A stretch of DNA of 50,226 nt. It comes from Microvirga rosea. GTDB taxonomy: Bacteria; Pseudomonadota; Alphaproteobacteria; Rhizobiales; Beijerinckiaceae. Below the pieces are notes generated by a model. That model did not search any database. It was not told where the DNA came from and saw only the letters and a program-made list of their open reading frames with translations. Shown here in pieces: positions 23,988-31,801 of this stretch. The DNA is taken from contig NZ_JAJDOP010000017.1 in NCBI RefSeq assembly GCF_020595095.1, positions 1 to 50,226 of the forward strand, read 5' to 3'. The position numbers were made by a program, and so were the translations under genes. How positions within the stretch are numbered: position 1 is the stretch's first letter; each line of letters opens with the position of its first letter.

Positions 23988-26945
23988 ATGCGACCCTTCC
24001 ACATACTCGCCAGCCTAGCGTGCTATATAGTCAGCGCGCCGCCTGGATTTGCGGAGGAGAATGGAATTCCGGGTTCACCTTTGGTCAATTCGATTGTCTT
24101 TCGAGAAACCAAAGGCGGGAATCCTGACGCCTATCGAACTGTTATGCCGCGGCGGTCGCCACCGAATTCCACAGCACTACTAAAGGAAATGAGGTCAGCG
24201 CAGGATAAAATCGCCCAGACCGAGCTAGGCAACAAGATTCTGCGCGCGAACATGGACTTTGCCGGAAAGGTGTTCGGGGTTGCACAGAACGCCGCAGGTG
24301 CCGAGCTGACTAGCAGGGCTGCCCTAGGAGTGGTAAATTTCGGTTATGGGCAGCTGAGAGATTATGTCGTCGAGCAGTCAGAGCGACAGCTTGAAGAAGT
24401 GAAGGTGACGCGATATGCAGCACTGTTTGCGAAGGCTAAGAAGCTCTCTGACAGTGCATTTTCGGAGCTGACCGGCGGGCGTGTCACCGAGCAGAATATC
24501 GATGAAGCGCGGCGCATATTGCGCGGTGCCGACGCTGAGCTCGTTGACACTGCATTAGCTGAACGGCCGCAGGACCGTGATGTTCTTGTCCAGGTCCAAA
24601 TCAGGCAGATGAATGATGGTCTCGCCCGCTATGCGGCTCTGTCAAATTTGGAAGTGGAGGACCTCAATCAGAGGATAAAGTCAGCGTCTGATTCCATTCA
24701 GGGGCTTGAGGAAAAATTTAGAAGCCTTTCAACGGAAATGGGTGCTCGCCTGAGCGCCCTCGAGAACGGGCAGAAAGCTCTTACCAGAGCTGTCGATGGT
24801 CTGTCGGTCGCTGTCGAGCAGAACGCCAGCGATATATCGTACATGCAGGGACTAATGTGGAAGCGGATGACTGCCGGTGAACAACGGGCGGCCCTCGAAA
24901 GTCGGACCTTCTTTCGCGATATGCCCGAGGCCGAACGGAAGAAGGTGGTTGAAGATCTTGCCATAGTTGAAAAGGCTGAAAGTGCTCAGAGGGCGCTGGG
25001 TAATGCTGCTGCTCTGGCGGACCTGGGACGCAAGCTCGGTGTATTAAATGAGAGCCAGCACGAGAACCTCGTCAAGAACATTGATACCGCTAAAGTAGCG
25101 GTCAATACCATGACGAACTTCGCATCTGGAAACTGGGTTGGCATGGCGATGGCCGCAGGCGGCCTCATGGGAGGTGGCGGAGATCCAAATGCAGCTCGGC
25201 AAGCTGAAATTATGAGTGCGTTACGGCAGATTGACGCAAAGCTGAATCAGCTAATCGCCCTGAACAAGCAGATCCTTGAGGAAGTTCGCGCCCTTAATCT
25301 TGCCGTGGAGGAATCTAAGCAAACTGTTCTCGCAGCAATCACGAATATCGAACGGCGGCTCGACCGTCTTGAGAAGGCTATCCAAGCCCCTCTCGTAGCA
25401 GATTGGAATGCCTGCGATGCCTTTATCAATTCGATGTCGAACTACGGTGGTGCGGCAGGCATATTTGGAACCTACAGCAAGCGGAAGGAACACTTCGACG
25501 CTGGGTGGAGGGAGTTTCGTGACTGTATAGACGCGCAGAGTCAAATTGCGCGTGGTACCGGTAACGACCAGTTCCACTCTGTATTCTTCCTGGGAACATA
25601 CTCGACCAAGGGGGCCCCAAGCCCCCTAGATGACCCTCTGTACGAACTCACTCGAAACTTGACCTATCGGCTTGTTAGCGGCGATGAGATTTCCCGAGAG
25701 TGTCAAGACTGGCTATTCAGAGCACTGATCGATACACCAAGTCGTTGGAGCCTCCGAAGAAACCGTCTGGGCTGCACCTCTAGCAAGACCCGCGATGTTG
25801 CTTATAAGACGTTCAGCGGCTTCACAATGCACGGTGATGTGGCCCTAGATGCACCAATTTTAGTTCCGGCGGCGGAACGCATCGGGCGCCAACTTCAGTT
25901 CTTGTTACCATATCGAGAACTAGTCGCACGAACGCCTCAATCTACCTACGAGCTTAAGTCACCTGAAGCGCTTGCTGCGGGACGTCCGCTAGCGCGGGCG
26001 TCGGAAATTCAGGAAGGTGATCCGCTTCCGATTGCAGAAAGCCACATTGACATCCTGAACATCAGCATTGCTCAACAGTCGATTTATTCCGGTGGGCTGA
26101 TCGCCGACCAAGTGTTTGACGTCATGGCTTCATCTGCGTTTGGAGAGAAGGAATCCCAATATCTCTCCCTTGAGGGGCGCAAAGCACTGGAGAACCTGAG
26201 GGAGGCGAAGAACCGATATGATTTGGTTCGAGCGACAATGAGCCTGCTCTCAAGCATCTCAGTTCCACTAAAGGTTCCCGGGCGCTCGGTGACAACCAAT
26301 CCAGCCAGTGCTGTTGTCTCGGCAGAATTGAGAGCTGCCGAAAATGAACTTCAAAAAGCGCGGGATGCCTTTAAGGCCTTCGCGGAATGTAAAGTAGGTG
26401 ATCCGGCCGGCTGTGATGCGCGTATGGCACGTTGTGGCTTCAGGGACCTGTATTTAAGAATTGCCTGCGCTCTTGAGCGGAATCCGTACCTCGCCGCCAA
26501 TGTAGCTATCTATGTGGGACAAGAGTTCCAAAAGACAGTCGGTCGATTGGGCTACGCTGGAGTGCTTGCCACGTCAGATGCAGATCTCCTTCGATCCATG
26601 GCCCGCAAGTCTGACGAACCAGCAATAGCTGGCTCTGCATTCAGGTTCGTCTATCTACCGGACGACATGGCAACACGGCAGCGGAGGAAGCCGTGGGGAT
26701 TTGAGTTCCTCGGTCCCAGTCTTGGTGCGTCGGCAGTGCCGCTTCCAACCCCGAAGCAGGCCGAGGCTGGCGATTTTATTGCAACGCCCGATCTTGAGTC
26801 GCTTCGGCGCATGAGGTTGGAACTTGGAACCAAGATCTATGCCGCAAAGGTCCACCTTGAGGACCAGTTGAGCAGTGCCGAAGATCAATTATTGATCCGG
26901 CGGATCGGTATCCTCGATCCAGCCCTCGGAGCTGTAACACGGTAA
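23988..26945 (+). CDS. Large exported coiled-coil protein (985 aa)
   Basis: ATG 23988 is chosen because GAGG precedes it and a signal peptide starts there (MRPFHILASLACYIVSAPPG, cleavage near FAEEN). A GTG overlapping the previous stop (23970) is the alternative. Heptad-like helical stretches occupy about residues 220-285 and 404-466. Between them lies a Gly/Ala/Met-rich hydrophobic segment (FASGNWVGMAMAAGGLMGGG, about 378-397). The C-terminal half has further helices, two Cys-containing segments (ECKVGDPAGCDARMARCGF) and no enzyme motif. Two helical arms around a hydrophobic loop recall alpha-helical pore-forming proteins, but this is only a structural analogy. It is last of the operon with the six-cysteine proteins. 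Confidence 0.75.
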   Translation: MRPFHILASLACYIVSAPPGFAEENGIPGSPLVNSIVFRETKGGNPDAYRTVMPRRSPPNSTALLKEMRSAQDKIAQTELGNKILRANMDFAGKVFGVAQNAAGAELTSRAALGVVNFGYGQLRDYVVEQSERQLEEVKVTRYAALFAKAKKLSDSAFSELTGGRVTEQNIDEARRILRGADAELVDTALAERPQDRDVLVQVQIRQMNDGLARYAALSNLEVEDLNQRIKSASDSIQGLEEKFRSLSTEMGARLSALENGQKALTRAVDGLSVAVEQNASDISYMQGLMWKRMTAGEQRAALESRTFFRDMPEAERKKVVEDLAIVEKAESAQRALGNAAALADLGRKLGVLNESQHENLVKNIDTAKVAVNTMTNFASGNWVGMAMAAGGLMGGGGDPNAARQAEIMSALRQIDAKLNQLIALNKQILEEVRALNLAVEESKQTVLAAITNIERRLDRLEKAIQAPLVADWNACDAFINSMSNYGGAAGIFGTYSKRKEHFDAGWREFRDCIDAQSQIARGTGNDQFHSVFFLGTYSTKGAPSPLDDPLYELTRNLTYRLVSGDEISRECQDWLFRALIDTPSRWSLRRNRLGCTSSKTRDVAYKTFSGFTMHGDVALDAPILVPAAERIGRQLQFLLPYRELVARTPQSTYELKSPEALAAGRPLARASEIQEGDPLPIAESHIDILNISIAQQSIYSGGLIADQVFDVMASSAFGEKESQYLSLEGRKALENLREAKNRYDLVRATMSLLSSISVPLKVPGRSVTTNPASAVVSAELRAAENELQKARDAFKAFAECKVGDPAGCDARMARCGFRDLYLRIACALERNPYLAANVAIYVGQEFQKTVGRLGYAGVLATSDADLLRSMARKSDEPAIAGSAFRFVYLPDDMATRQRRKPWGFEFLGPSLGASAVPLPTPKQAEAGDFIATPDLESLRRMRLELGTKIYAAKVHLEDQLSSAEDQLLIRRIGILDPALGAVTR

Positions 26946-27055
26946 AGGTCATCCAGCTCAACCAGCAAGGAGATGCTGTGCTTCGGCGCAGCACGCGATC
27001 GTAATAAGCTATCGTATCTCTGGCTAAAAGCTGCGAATCTGGTTAAGCACGGCTC

Positions 27056-28192
27056 ATGAACTTTTCCATCCTTGAGGACCAATCCGATAGGGCGCCTCTC
27101 CCAGTCGAACTCCCAGACTTGCCCTGGGGCTCGATTGCTGGCCCGATGGAGCGCCTGCTCCTGGACATCTGCCACTTTGACGCCAAGCTTGCCGCTTCCG
27201 GCCTTGCCGACGGCTGGCAGTCCCGGTGCGACATGAATGATGCGGTCAGGGCACTGTTACTCGACGGACAACTAGTCGATATCGGGGATCTTGTGCTCCA
27301 CGATGCGGCGATGGACGTTCGCAGTCCAACCCACGAGATCACTCGGGCTGCAGCTGCCCTCAGGGCACGCCGTACGGCCTTAGTTCGGCCGGCGCCCTGG
27401 CCGCTGTCGATCGACGGGATATCGGCTCTGAGGGGCATCGCCATTGGGGGAGGGGAGATGGCTAAACTCTCCAGATCGGCACCGCGGCCCGACGAGGCGT
27501 CCGAGCTCTACGATGATGATGATCCCTTGGCCGCACACCTGGCGGACATCGATAAACTTCTAGCGCGTACCGACAAGGTCCTGGCCGGTGAAACACCGAT
27601 TCCCAAATCCAGGTCCTCATTGATCTATGACCCCGAGGAAGACCAGGCCGAGAAGGAGGATCTTTGGCTCGATGCCCTCAAAAGGATGGGCTCATGGCCA
27701 GCGCTCGCGACCGCGGCGATTGGCTGGGACCTATGGACCAGTCTTGGGCTTTATGAACGGCAGCCGTGGCTTGGACTGATCATGGCGGCGTCGATTTTAC
27801 GGGCGCGCGGGGTTACCAGCCGGCTGCTTCCCCTCGCTTCAGGATATAAGGCCTCGAAATACCGGCCAACCGGCCGCGAGACTCCGGCTCAAAAGGTGGA
27901 AGGGTTTGGGGCGATCGTTTCCGAAGCGCTGAGGCAATCACAGAAGGACCTCGAGCGCTTGATCCTAGCCCGTGAGGCCATGGGTCGAGCAACTCGTGAC
28001 CGAAGAAGCAATTCGAAGCTCCCAGACTTCGTGAACATATTTCTGTCTCGTCCGCTCGTGACCGTCGCCTTGGGCGCCAAGCTTCTCAATGTAACGCCAA
28101 AAGCGATCGATGATATGATGCGTCAGCTCGGAGGAGCATTGCCGCGTGAACTAACCGGTCGCCGACGATACCGGGCATGGGGGATCGTGTGA
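27056..28192 (+). CDS. RHE_PE00001 family protein (DUF1612 plus C-terminal HTH)
   Basis: The 378-residue protein has the layout of the RHE_PE00001 family, abundant on rhizobial plasmids. The N-terminal part has LPWGSIAGPMERLLLDICHF, DGWQSRCDMNDAVRALLLDG, LVLHDAAMDVRSPTHEITRA and ALRARRTALVRPAPWPLS. The C-terminal winged helix is FVNIFLSRPLVTVALGAKLL followed by NVTPKAIDDMMRQLGG. A DNA-binding regulatory role is likely from the HTH, but no function is established. Its presence suggests plasmid or integrated-plasmid origin for this part of the window. It begins 110 bp after the large exported-protein gene. Confidence 0.82.
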   Translation: MNFSILEDQSDRAPLPVELPDLPWGSIAGPMERLLLDICHFDAKLAASGLADGWQSRCDMNDAVRALLLDGQLVDIGDLVLHDAAMDVRSPTHEITRAAAALRARRTALVRPAPWPLSIDGISALRGIAIGGGEMAKLSRSAPRPDEASELYDDDDPLAAHLADIDKLLARTDKVLAGETPIPKSRSSLIYDPEEDQAEKEDLWLDALKRMGSWPALATAAIGWDLWTSLGLYERQPWLGLIMAASILRARGVTSRLLPLASGYKASKYRPTGRETPAQKVEGFGAIVSEALRQSQKDLERLILAREAMGRATRDRRSNSKLPDFVNIFLSRPLVTVALGAKLLNVTPKAIDDMMRQLGGALPRELTGRRRYRAWGIV

Positions 28193-28550
28193 GCACCCAG
28201 GTTGAGCGGATCGCATTTTCGATTTCTTTAATTCTCTAATTATATCGAATTTGCTCCGACCTCGCGAATTTCGGCAATCCGCAATGCATATCGACAATCG
28301 GCAAAGCTGACTTAATTCATATTGTCGATCCTGAAAATAACGGTATCTATATAGCATTATGACCCATGAATCGCTCCAACTCTTGGACAAGGGCGCTGTG
28401 AAATACACAAATCACTCGCTCCTAAAGTCGTTTGCTATTCTGCAGAGCCGCACAGCCGGATTTGTGGCTCTCGTGGAGATTCCCATGTGGTTGGAATCGG
28501 ATAGCTGCGCGGACCGAGAATAATTTTAATTCACGTGAGGAGATGAATTT
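28193..28550. other. AT-rich intergenic region with 9-bp inverted repeat
   Basis: This 358-bp stretch is markedly AT-richer than its neighbours. It holds an inverted repeat ATCGACAAT (28290-28298) and ATTGTCGAT (28321-28329), 22 bp apart, which could be a regulator site. A 54-codon open frame (28359-28523) has no ribosome binding site and no recognisable features. GAGGAG near 28540 serves the following PAS gene. Confidence 0.5.
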
Positions 28551-28860
28551 ATGACCGTCCGTGAATTCACGTACGACCTTAGCAGCCCGCTTCACGAGCT
28601 CGGGTTGGTCGGCACATGGCATTGGGACCTGCAGAACGGAGAGTTTCTGTGCTCCATCGGCATGTACAAGATGTGGGGCTTCGGGCCGTCTGACGTCGTG
28701 AATCCGGCGACGATTGAGGAACATATCCACCCCGACGACAGGGTGGATCCGGGGCAACTCCAACGAAACATCGACCAAGGGTTATAAAACTACCGCCGCA
28801 TGCGGATCATAAGACCTGACGGCCTGATGCGTTGGGCCGTCAGTCGAGGATGCGTCTTTT
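28551..28860 (+). pseudogene. PAS-domain protein, interrupted by stop codon and Tn3-type end
   Basis: After GAGGAG and ATG 28551 the frame encodes the first part of a PAS (PAS_3-like) sensor domain: HELGLVGTWHWDLQNGEFLC, MYKMWGFGPSD, and EEHIHPDDRVDPGQLQRNI. An in-frame TAA at 28785-28787 stops it, yet the same frame continues with NYRRMRIIRPDGLMRWAVSR, clearly more of the same domain. It is then cut at 28860 by the left terminal repeat of the Tn3-type element. The rest of the gene, presumably kinase or cyclase output, is not found on the other side. The gene therefore carries two independent lesions. Confidence 0.75.
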
Positions 28861-28917
28861 GGGGTTGGAACAAGAACTGCTTTCAAACACACGCTAAGCT
28901 AGAGCGAACAAAGAACC
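28861..28917. repeat. Tn3-type terminal inverted repeat, left
   Basis: Begins GGGGTTGGAACAAGAACTGC and includes ACACGCTAAGCTAGAGC. It matches the inverse of 31116-31172 at most positions. It cuts the PAS gene. Confidence 0.88.
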
Positions 28918-28937
28918 TCCGTTTTCGCCCGGTCGGA

Positions 28938-30923
28938 TCATGCGGCTCGTGCCAAGGGCTGCGGCAGTCGCAGGGGACGAAAGCCGTCCACGAGCACAGG
29001 CTGCTCGCCCGAGGCATAGGTGCCGGTGAGATTGATGTACTTCCAGCTCAGCGGCGACACGTGTTTGAACACCTCAGGCCGAATGACGCGCCCCTGCCGC
29101 CGAAGATGATCCACGGCGCGTCCGAGATAGACCGTGTTCCAATGGATGATCGCGCTGACCACCAGGTTCAGCCCGGAGGCCCTGAACGCCTGGCTTTCGA
29201 ATGAACGGTCCCGGATCTCGCCGCGCTCATGGAAGAATCCGGCCCGTTTCAGCTTGTGAGCTGCCTCACCCTTGTTCAGACCCGCCTGACAGCGGCGCTG
29301 GAGTGCCGGGTCAGAATACCACTCGATCATGAACAGGGTGCGCTCGAGGCGCCCAGGCTCACGCAGAGCCCATGCGAGCTGGCTGGGATTGCGGGAGGTG
29401 GCTAGCCGCTTCAGGATCGTCGAAGGTGCGACCGTTTGCGTCTGGATCGAGGCTGCCAGATGCAGCAGGTCATCCCAATACTCCATGATCAGGCTGGTGT
29501 TGATCGGAACGCCAATATGCTTTTGGAGTGCGGGATACGTCGCTGGTTTCTCGACGGTGTGGAGCTTCCGGTCCTTGAGATTACGAAGGCGTGGAGCAAA
29601 CCGCCGGCCTGTCAGCGCGAAGAGACCAAAGACATGGTCGCTTGCGCCGCCCGTGTCGGTGAAGTGCTCCTGGATTTCAAGTTCTGTCTCGTGATCAAAC
29701 GGGCCATCCAGCACGTACGGAGCCTCACTCTCGGTGGCACTGATCGGCAGGATGCTAAAGTAGCCGTACTGGTCGGAGAGATGGCTGTAGAACTTTGGCC
29801 CTGGTTCACTTCCGTCGTGCAAATTGATATCGCTGCGCGGGCCTGCGCGATCGCTGGCCTGGAAGAACTGCCCATCTGACGATGCCGTGGAGCCGTCGCC
29901 CCAGAGCAGGGCATGGGGGTGTTGGGCGTGCCTGTCGGTGATGCAGGCTTGCGCCAGCTTGTAGGTCTCAGGTCGCGTATGGAAGATCCGCTTCCAGGCA
30001 ATCTCCCGCGTGCTGATGCCTTTCGAAGCTGCAGCCATCCGCTTTGCTCCGAGATTGGTGGCGTCGGCCAGAACGCCAGCCAACATGGCGGGAATGTTGT
30101 CAGGCGGTTCCTGGGTACGGATGTGGGTGAAGCGATCGGCAAACCCGGTCCAGGCATGCACCTCCGTCAGGAGATCGGGTACCTCGATCAGCGGGTATAT
30201 GTCGCCGAGTTCCCATTTCAGCTCCTCGGCCGCGGCCGGCACATCGCCGGAGAGCGGAGTGACGACGAGCTGTCCGGCCTCGAGCCGGACAGCTTCGACC
30301 TTGCCATTGCGGGCACGGTAGGCGAGCCGCTTCAAATTGAAGTCGAGGGCCTGACGCGCCTCGCTGAGATATGCCACGGCATCACCCTGAACGCCGAGAC
30401 CGAGTTCATCGGCTGCTTTCAAAGCCGCGAAGGCCGGCTTCGGCATCAGCTGTTCGTCCATCGGTCGGAAGGAGCGGCTGCCTTCCACCCAGATGTCGCC
30501 AAAGCGCAGTCCCTGATCTGTTGCCATGGCTGCATCGATGGCAGCCATCAGAGCCGCACGCCGATCCTCGCGTGTCGCAGTCCGGACGCCCAGATACTGC
30601 GTCAGGCGGCGACTGTGATCGAAGCGGGTGTGATAGCTGCGCGAGTGGAGGGCAAAGGCATTGGAGTCGACCTCCAGCTGTTCGGCCACATAGGCCACCA
30701 TGGCGGCGGGTGGGCTCTCGTCGACCCCGAGGATCCGACCCGGATTGCGCATGAGGCAGAGTTGGACCGCATATCCGAGCTGATTGTGAGACCGATGCCG
30801 GACCTCAGCCTGGAGCCGATCCTGCGGCAACAGAGTGTAGTGCCGGATCAGGCTGGCCTCGTCGTCTGGAATGCCAGGCAGCGCCTGACGCTCCTCAAGG
30901 CTCAGAAGCTTCCGACGTGTCAT
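28938..30923 (-). CDS. tnpA: Tn3-family transposase TnpA with internal in-frame deletion
   Basis: The N-terminus (MTRRKLLSLEERQALPGIPD, then EASLIRHYTLLPQDRL) and the whole C-terminal catalytic part are of Tn3 TnpA type. Visible are WGDGSTASSDGQFF (341-354), FTDTGGASDHVFGLF and the KGEAAHKLKRA block with the catalytic acid. The product is 661 residues, whereas family members are around 950-1000. The joint lies near residue 136-142 (about 30500-30515), where ATDQG passes directly into LRFGDIWVEGSRSFRP. About 300 or more residues of the middle region are therefore missing without a frameshift. Loss of DNA-binding regions suggests it cannot transpose on its own. The catalytic residues look intact. 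Confidence 0.85.
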   Translation of the reverse strand: MTRRKLLSLEERQALPGIPDDEASLIRHYTLLPQDRLQAEVRHRSHNQLGYAVQLCLMRNPGRILGVDESPPAAMVAYVAEQLEVDSNAFALHSRSYHTRFDHSRRLTQYLGVRTATREDRRAALMAAIDAAMATDQGLRFGDIWVEGSRSFRPMDEQLMPKPAFAALKAADELGLGVQGDAVAYLSEARQALDFNLKRLAYRARNGKVEAVRLEAGQLVVTPLSGDVPAAAEELKWELGDIYPLIEVPDLLTEVHAWTGFADRFTHIRTQEPPDNIPAMLAGVLADATNLGAKRMAAASKGISTREIAWKRIFHTRPETYKLAQACITDRHAQHPHALLWGDGSTASSDGQFFQASDRAGPRSDINLHDGSEPGPKFYSHLSDQYGYFSILPISATESEAPYVLDGPFDHETELEIQEHFTDTGGASDHVFGLFALTGRRFAPRLRNLKDRKLHTVEKPATYPALQKHIGVPINTSLIMEYWDDLLHLAASIQTQTVAPSTILKRLATSRNPSQLAWALREPGRLERTLFMIEWYSDPALQRRCQAGLNKGEAAHKLKRAGFFHERGEIRDRSFESQAFRASGLNLVVSAIIHWNTVYLGRAVDHLRRQGRVIRPEVFKHVSPLSWKYINLTGTYASGEQPVLVDGFRPLRLPQPLARAA

Positions 30924-31021
30924 CTCTCATCTCCCGCGCTTGCTGCCCACCGCTTCCGTGGCCTGGAGCACAGGTGCGGGATCTTTCTGCTCGATACAGC
31001 CGCCGCTTGTTCTGTCCACAC

Positions 31022-31043
31022 GTAACGTTCTGGATAGCGTTAC
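31022..31043. promoter_or_regulatory. Inverted repeat GTAACG/CGTTAC upstream of tnpA, possible res-like site
   Basis: GTAACG (31022-31027) and CGTTAC (31038-31043) lie 10 bp apart between tnpA and the right terminal repeat. The corresponding place in the solitary end (near 38954-38976) keeps most of this sequence, although the left arm has changed there. It could be part of a resolution site or tnpA control site. No resolvase is present to support the former. Confidence 0.3.
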
Positions 31044-31115
31044 CGTGATGGTGCAAAGGAACTGCCTGATCTTGGTTCGTCAGAAGGGGAGGGGGCGCGT
31101 AGCCCGGACAGAGGG

Positions 31116-31172
31116 GGTTCCTGGTCCGTTCTAGCTTAGCGTGTGTTTGGAAGCAGTTCTTGTTCCAACCCC
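31116..31172. repeat. Tn3-type terminal inverted repeat, right (tnpA start side)
   Basis: Ends ...GTTCTTGTTCCAACCCC at 31172 and includes CTAGCTTAGCGTGTGT. It is the inverse partner of 28861-28917 and nearly the same sequence recurs at 39054-39110. Confidence 0.88.
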
Positions 31173-31235
31173 AAGTTATCGGCCGTTCATCCTTCATCCG
31201 CTAAAGCTTGGCCCCAGTACCAGGAAGGATTACAT

Positions 31236-31283
31236 TTACCGGGATAGGCACAAGAACTGCAGTTCTTGTGCCTATCCCGGTAA
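31236..31283. repeat. Perfect 48-bp palindrome
   Basis: TTACCGGGATAGGCACAAGA... (31236-31259) is followed without any spacer by its exact inverse (31260-31283), 24 bp per arm. Each arm contains CACAAGAACTG, and ACAAGAACTGC also occurs in the Tn3 terminal repeat nearby. This suggests two transposon-end-like sequences fused head to head. As RNA it would form a very strong hairpin and could also act as a bidirectional terminator between the transposase region and the cbb3 genes. Confidence 0.85.
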
Positions 31284-31416
31284 GACGGCGACGCCCCGAT
31301 GGTTTTTATACATTCCGCTACCCTCCAGCCGGAGGCTTCCGACGGCTCACAGCGAGTGATGGAACGGAAGCGGTCTGCATGTCGTTTCGGTGTCATTGGG
31401 AAAGGAGAAGCGGATC

Positions 31417-31548
31417 TTGCCTCGCTTCGTTGACAAGCCGTTCGATTGGGTGTCGATCCTCGCGTTGGCTTCGGGCGCCGCGGTGCTGGTGCCAAGTCTC
31501 GCGGCACTCGGCATGACGCTGGTGGCTGTGATCCGCGACCTAGTCTGA
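31417..31548 (+). CDS. Possible small membrane protein (43 aa)
   Basis: A TTG start at 31417 with AAGGAG 9 bases before it opens a 43-residue frame. It begins MPRFVDKPFDWVSILALASG, followed by a continuous hydrophobic helix and a short basic end (VIRDLV). It faces the ccoS gene tail to tail, 54 bp away. One transmembrane segment and a good ribosome binding site support a real small protein; no family is recognised. It lies inside the Tn3-bounded cassette. Confidence 0.4.
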   Translation: MPRFVDKPFDWVSILALASGAAVLVPSLAALGMTLVAVIRDLV

Positions 31549-31602
31549 CAGAGGCTGCGCGCCGCGCCCCGGTGCCGAACGGGCCCCGAGATATGACGAG
31601 CA

Positions 31603-31776
31603 TCACCGTTCCGGACGGGCCTGACCTTCGTCGCTCGGATCCTCTTCGAGAAGGACCCGTTCCGCCGCTCCATCCAGATCGTCGTATTGGCCGTTGCGGA
31701 GGGACCACAGGAAGGCGGCCAAGCCGACCAGTCCCATGCCCAAGGCGATGAGGATCAACCACCACATGGAACCCAT
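31603..31776 (-). CDS. ccoS: cbb3-type oxidase assembly protein CcoS/FixS
   Basis: This 57-residue protein begins MGSMWWLILIALGMGLVGLA, continues AAFLWSLRNGQYDDLDGAAE and ends in an acidic tail (RVLLEEDPSDEGQ). The single membrane helix followed by WSLRNGQYDDLDG is the signature of CcoS, required for cofactor insertion into cbb3 oxidase. It is 25 bp downstream of ccoI on the same strand, the usual place. Confidence 0.9.
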   Translation of the reverse strand: MGSMWWLILIALGMGLVGLAAFLWSLRNGQYDDLDGAAERVLLEEDPSDEGQARPER

Positions 31777-31801
31777 TTGATTGTCCTTCCGGTCCTTGGC
31801 T

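Larger units (their letters stand above)
28861..31172. mobile_element. Tn3-family element, internally deleted
   Basis: The left end starts GGGGTTGGAACAAGAACTGC at 28861 and the right end is its inverse, finishing at 31172. About 50 of 57 end bases match (28861-28917 against 31116-31172). The interior holds only a tnpA gene with a large in-frame deletion; no resolvase gene is seen. The 5-bp flanks (CTTTT left, AAGTT right) do not match, so a simple insertion with target duplication is not supported. A second copy of the right end occurs at 39110. Confidence 0.85.

Noticed and set aside
28359..28523. 54-codon open frame on the plus strand before the PAS gene
   Set aside because: No ribosome binding site, no recognised motif and AT-rich surroundings; not supported as a gene.
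29913..31025. 370-codon open frame on the plus strand opposite tnpA
   Set aside because: Antisense to the Tn3 transposase, whose motifs are unmistakable.
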